A program made the position numbers and the translations under genes. A DNA stretch of 64,000 nucleotides. Origin: Pontederia crassipes (lineage: Eukaryota; Streptophyta; Magnoliopsida; Commelinales; Pontederiaceae). Position 1 is the first letter of the stretch. Every line of letters begins with the position of its first letter. The DNA lies in the NCBI GenBank assembly GCA_030549335.1, contig CM060189.1:49632917-49696916 (forward strand). The letters run 5' to 3'. Shown here piece after piece: positions 60,457 through 64,000 of this stretch. The notes below the pieces were generated by a model. It saw only the letters and a program-made list of their open reading frames with translations, was not told where the DNA came from and did no database searches.

Positions 60457-62647
60457 TTTAGATAACATCTCCATTTAAAATAAAATAAATCTAACGTTAC
60501 GTTAGGACGTCCAAACTTAAGTTCAAAATTATGTCGCCATAATATGAAAGAGCATGAATTTTTTGCAAATTTGAATTCAAACGTTAAGAACTGAAAAATT
60601 CTTTCACACACATAATTCATGGATGAAAGGGAAACAATTTAATCCTAATTATCTCACTCCTATTTTTTGCAAAAACAATCTCATTCCTATCTCGGCTTCG
60701 ACGTTCCTTCTGATGAGGCTTTAGAAGAGGAATCTGGACATGTTGTGAATGGGGAGTGTAAAGCTTGGGCTGAAGCAAAGATAAATTATTAAATATATAG
60801 ATAAATAGAATTGATACTTCAGGTAATTTCATAGATATTTGGAAAAAAAATAATACGAAAAGTTTCATCATTATACAAGACAACTACAAACATTGTAAAA
60901 ATAAATGAACATGAATAAAATAAAGATGGTCCATCCAAAAGCTTACACGCGCTAGGGCTAAAACAAATTAAATTTTTTCCCCTTTATCTCCCTTCTTAAC
61001 ATGCAATCTCTCTACATAAACTGCTCAAGCAATAGTCATAGTCACCCTTTTGTCACGCTAATCAGATGAAGCCATTCACCATCACCAGAGCATGTTGCAA
61101 CAATTAATGAACACCATTTTACCTCCTTCCTCCCAAAGGAATGCATACCCTCGAACTCCCATACTTTCTTCCTCCCCCAACCCATCCGCTTCCCGTTGTT
61201 CTCTCCTGGCTGATGTCGAGGACCCAACCGCCACGCCTTCCCACCCAGATACACCTCCATCATTAAGCCTAGACTCCTTTCCCTCACTCACCACAAAAAA
61301 CACCACCACACCTATTACCACCTTCTTTCGCCCCAATTGCCCCTCCCCCACCCACATATTGGCTACAACCCAGCACTCCCAGAGGCCTCTAAGGAACATC
61401 TCATGGTCAAATGTGTACAGATGTGGCTACATCCCTCCTCCATTGTCTCAGATCTCCAATGCTCACCAGGATACAATCATGACTCAAGTGGACATTCTAC
61501 AAGTGGATGTTGAAGAAAGGGCTAAGGAGCTCAGTGTAGCCTAATGGGAAAGTCCCATGGGAGCTCAACTACAATGCAACAACCTAATGGGAAGTTGGAA
61601 CAAAAACTCATTTGGATTCTTGTTTGTTATTGCCAACTTGAATGAATTTTGAATGAGTGAAACACATCTTTAGGAGTGTAAGATTGATGAAAAAACTAGG
61701 CAAAATTATGTATGGACGAGCCCTAGAAAATGAGATTGCATTGAATGAACACATTGAGAGATCCTTGGCTCTCATCGTATTATTAATTGAATTGTAAAGG
61801 ACTCGAACGCAATTATTTTAGTACAAATGAGACCCAACTTGACCAACCATAATCGGAGGCAAGCCAAGAACCTCAATGAATGAAAAAGCTAATTAAATGT
61901 TGTTTGCCTAATTGTTGTATAACGAAAAAGAAGTTAAAAGATTAACTCCAATTGAACTAAATTAGTGATTATAAACATATGGACACAAAGGTCCATTGGG
62001 TACAAGGTTGACACTTTATTGATGTTCAAGCGACTAATGAGATTGAAATGGGCATTATAAGTGAATTAATGCTATTGTTTTTTATTGGCGTAATCATAAA
62101 TTTAATAATTTGTTATCAATGCATGACTCTTAATGGCATTCATGCTTCATGAATGGCAAGATGTTTTTATTATGGCCCTTACATACTCTAATGGGAAGTG
62201 GGCTTCCACTGCATCCGATTTCGTGTAGGTGCGAAGGAGTGACTTGGGCCGGTGGCGACCTCATGACGACTAGTTCACATGGACGTCGCCGCGTATTTCT
62301 TATTATGAATATGGGGTATTTTGTATGAGATACATTATGCACTTTTTATGACTTCGGTAAGCCCACGGGGCTTTAACTTATGTTTCTATATATTTTGATG
62401 AATATGTGGACATCTAATCGCCTTTTGTGATCGTTGGGCTTTTACCACATTAATATATGATGCTTCCACTCTTGCTTTGTTGTTAACAGGCTTTTGAAAT
62501 GGTTTTCAAATGTTTTTTGTTGTTTTATTGTTGACTAGTCAATCAAATGATTTTTTAATAATGTCACTAGGGTCCTCTCTTGACATGTGTCATGGGATGA
62601 ATTCCAAGGGTATTGCATATATCTATATTCTATATTCTATATTTATA
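60457..62647. other. Intergenic DNA, one unsupported frame
   Basis: A 150-codon plus-strand frame (61092-61544) is proline/serine/threonine-rich and ends VDILQVDVEERAKELSVA. It has no recognised domain and the reverse strand is also open, so it is not called as a gene. The rest is AT-rich with nothing recognised. Confidence 0.4.
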
Positions 62648-63528
62648 TCTATATATAATATAAAATCATGCATCATGACATTTTCGTAATTAATTTTGGA
62701 GCTCTCTCTTTCCACCATTCCTTTTGTCTTTTTTCTATTTTTTTGAAATATCAAAATTTTTAATTCATTATTTGTGGTGTAACTCCCACTTTAATTTGTC
62801 TTAATGAAATTATGAAGACATTAAATTTCCTAATGTCATCATTAATGACATCCTATTTATTTTATTATCAAATTTAATTTAAGATACTTTAATTAAATTA
62901 TTTAATATTTTCATTTCAAGCTATATAATATAAAGGCATATATCATGACATTTCATTTATTTATATAAAGTCATGCATCAAGGTCTCTTCTCCTTTCACC
63001 ATTCTTCCTATCTTTTTTTTTGTCATTTTTTTTCAATTTATAATTTTTATCATTATTATCTCAATATCATTTTAATTTATTGCATCATTTAATTCTATAT
63101 TTACATTTGATATTCCCATTATTAAATATCATATTAATTAATTACATTTTTTAATTATTTGAATGAACACTTGGCATTCCCATTATTAATTTGTGTATTT
63201 TTTTCACATATTACATATTAACTCTTTATATTCCCTTAAATTTTAATTGTAATATCAAATAATGATATTTTTTAAACTATCTTTTAGCACGCCTGCATGA
63301 ATGTAAACTACTACTTATTCTAATATTATAAAAAAATACTTTTTATAATCATTTTAAATGTTATAAACTTAACTAACATTTGTCTTAATTGAAATTTTCA
63401 GACATTTATAGATATATTGTATTTTACGAAAAAAATAGTACTTATATATTATAAATTGTAATAAAAACATAAAATTATATTTTAATTTATATATTTAAAT
63501 TACGCGAAGCGCGAATAAGTTAAACTAG
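62648..63528 (+). mobile_element. Non-autonomous Helitron
   Basis: Starts TCTATATATAATATAAAATC, a common plant Helitron 5' end, preceded by A. It ends CTAG followed by T, so insertion was between A and T. A GC hairpin ACGCGAAGCGCG lies 11 bases before CTAG, the required 3' signal. A second copy of the 5'-end sequence (CTATATAATATAAAGGCATATATC, split near 62921) occurs inside, so an alternative shorter start is possible. About 880 bp with no Rep/helicase coding. Confidence 0.75.
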
Positions 63529-64000
63529 TTAATTAATATGATCAGGAAAATTTCTCCTAGAACCTCCTTGATGTGTAAGAATGAATCCTCTCTATTACAA
63601 CCTGAAGAATGATTCCTGTGCTTCTCACCTCTGAAATCATCATTTACCTTCCAATCCTCCTCTCCCAGCCCCCTCCATCTCACCATACCTTTGCAAGTAC
63701 ATGCAAGCCCAAGGTGCTAAGACCCCAGCATATAACTTTCAAACATTAGTGGAATATATTAACTTCAAAATAAATGATCAAATATTATAATTTTGCAACA
63801 TGATTAATAATAATACATATTTTGAACAATTAATTAATAATTTTTTTATGAAAGAAAAAAAAAATCTCAATGGTTATCCATCTAAAACAGCACACAAGAT
63901 GTCTTCCAAAGGAAAACACTAGGTTAAGGAATCAAACATTGAAAAGTGAATTCTTAATGGAATTTAAAATCTATGTTCTGTTTTCAACCATTGCCAAACA
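63529..64000. other. Intergenic DNA, no gene seen
   Basis: AT-rich. Nothing recognised. Confidence 0.5.

Noticed and set aside
61092-61544. 150-codon plus-strand frame as a host gene
   Set aside because: Low-complexity Pro/Ser/Thr content, reverse strand also open, no domain, no promoter or splice context.

Overview
The window looks like a repeat-dense, AT-rich stretch of a flowering-plant nuclear genome. One complete host gene has spliceosomal introns. The repeats are plant families: Athila-type, Tat-like and copia LTR elements, CACTA, hAT, a Helitron, an Au-type SINE and foldback MITEs. The GC-rich exons and strong G/C third-position bias of the host gene, set in AT-rich surroundings, suggest a monocot; I cannot name the species.

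The only gene that looks intact is a four-exon xyloglucan endotransglucosylase/hydrolase on the minus strand (19471-20975). It resembles Arabidopsis XTH4/XTH5 and has a signal peptide, the [10 protein letters not shown] active site and a TATA box about 60 bases upstream. A second host-derived sequence is a two-exon fragment encoding most of the RRM of the exon-junction protein Y14/RBM8A (42633-43856, minus). It sits inside a transposon and is read as a captured gene fragment.

Layout. 1-9.6 kb: AT-rich DNA with a MITE, a CACTA terminus and an old LTR-like block. 9.6-14.0 kb: a decayed hAT element with a recognisable transposase. 15.2-16.2 kb: a long-inverted-repeat element with a GC-rich core (Pack-MULE-like), followed by another GC-rich block (16.4-17.9 kb). 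18.3-18.8 kb: a complete small CACTA derivative with an ACT target duplication. 19.5-21.0 kb: XTH. 21.1-26.1 kb: AT-rich with no gene seen. 26.2-27.1 kb: a large hairpin element interrupted by a SINE with a 17-bp target duplication. 28.2-29.9 kb: CACTA-like termini and a GC-rich block.

29.9-60.5 kb is one nested insertion. The outer layer (A) has inverted ends at 30008 and 60393, each beside a TACA/TGTA microsatellite, and an internal minisatellite. The minisatellite is split by a 26.6-kb LTR-type insertion (B, 30772-57359) flanked by AAACT; bringing the two flanks together restores the minisatellite unit. Inside B lie a solo-LTR-like block (flanked by AATGC), a CACTA element carrying the Y14 exons, a head-to-tail pair of Athila pieces sharing one LTR, and a copia LTR. 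All LTR elements here are broken fossils. 60.5-62.6 kb has no clear gene. 62648-63528 is a non-autonomous Helitron with a good 3' hairpin and CTAG end.

The genes form no pathway. XTH is a cell-wall gene beside a TE nest. The points of most interest are the nesting, outer element A, and the captured Y14 exons.
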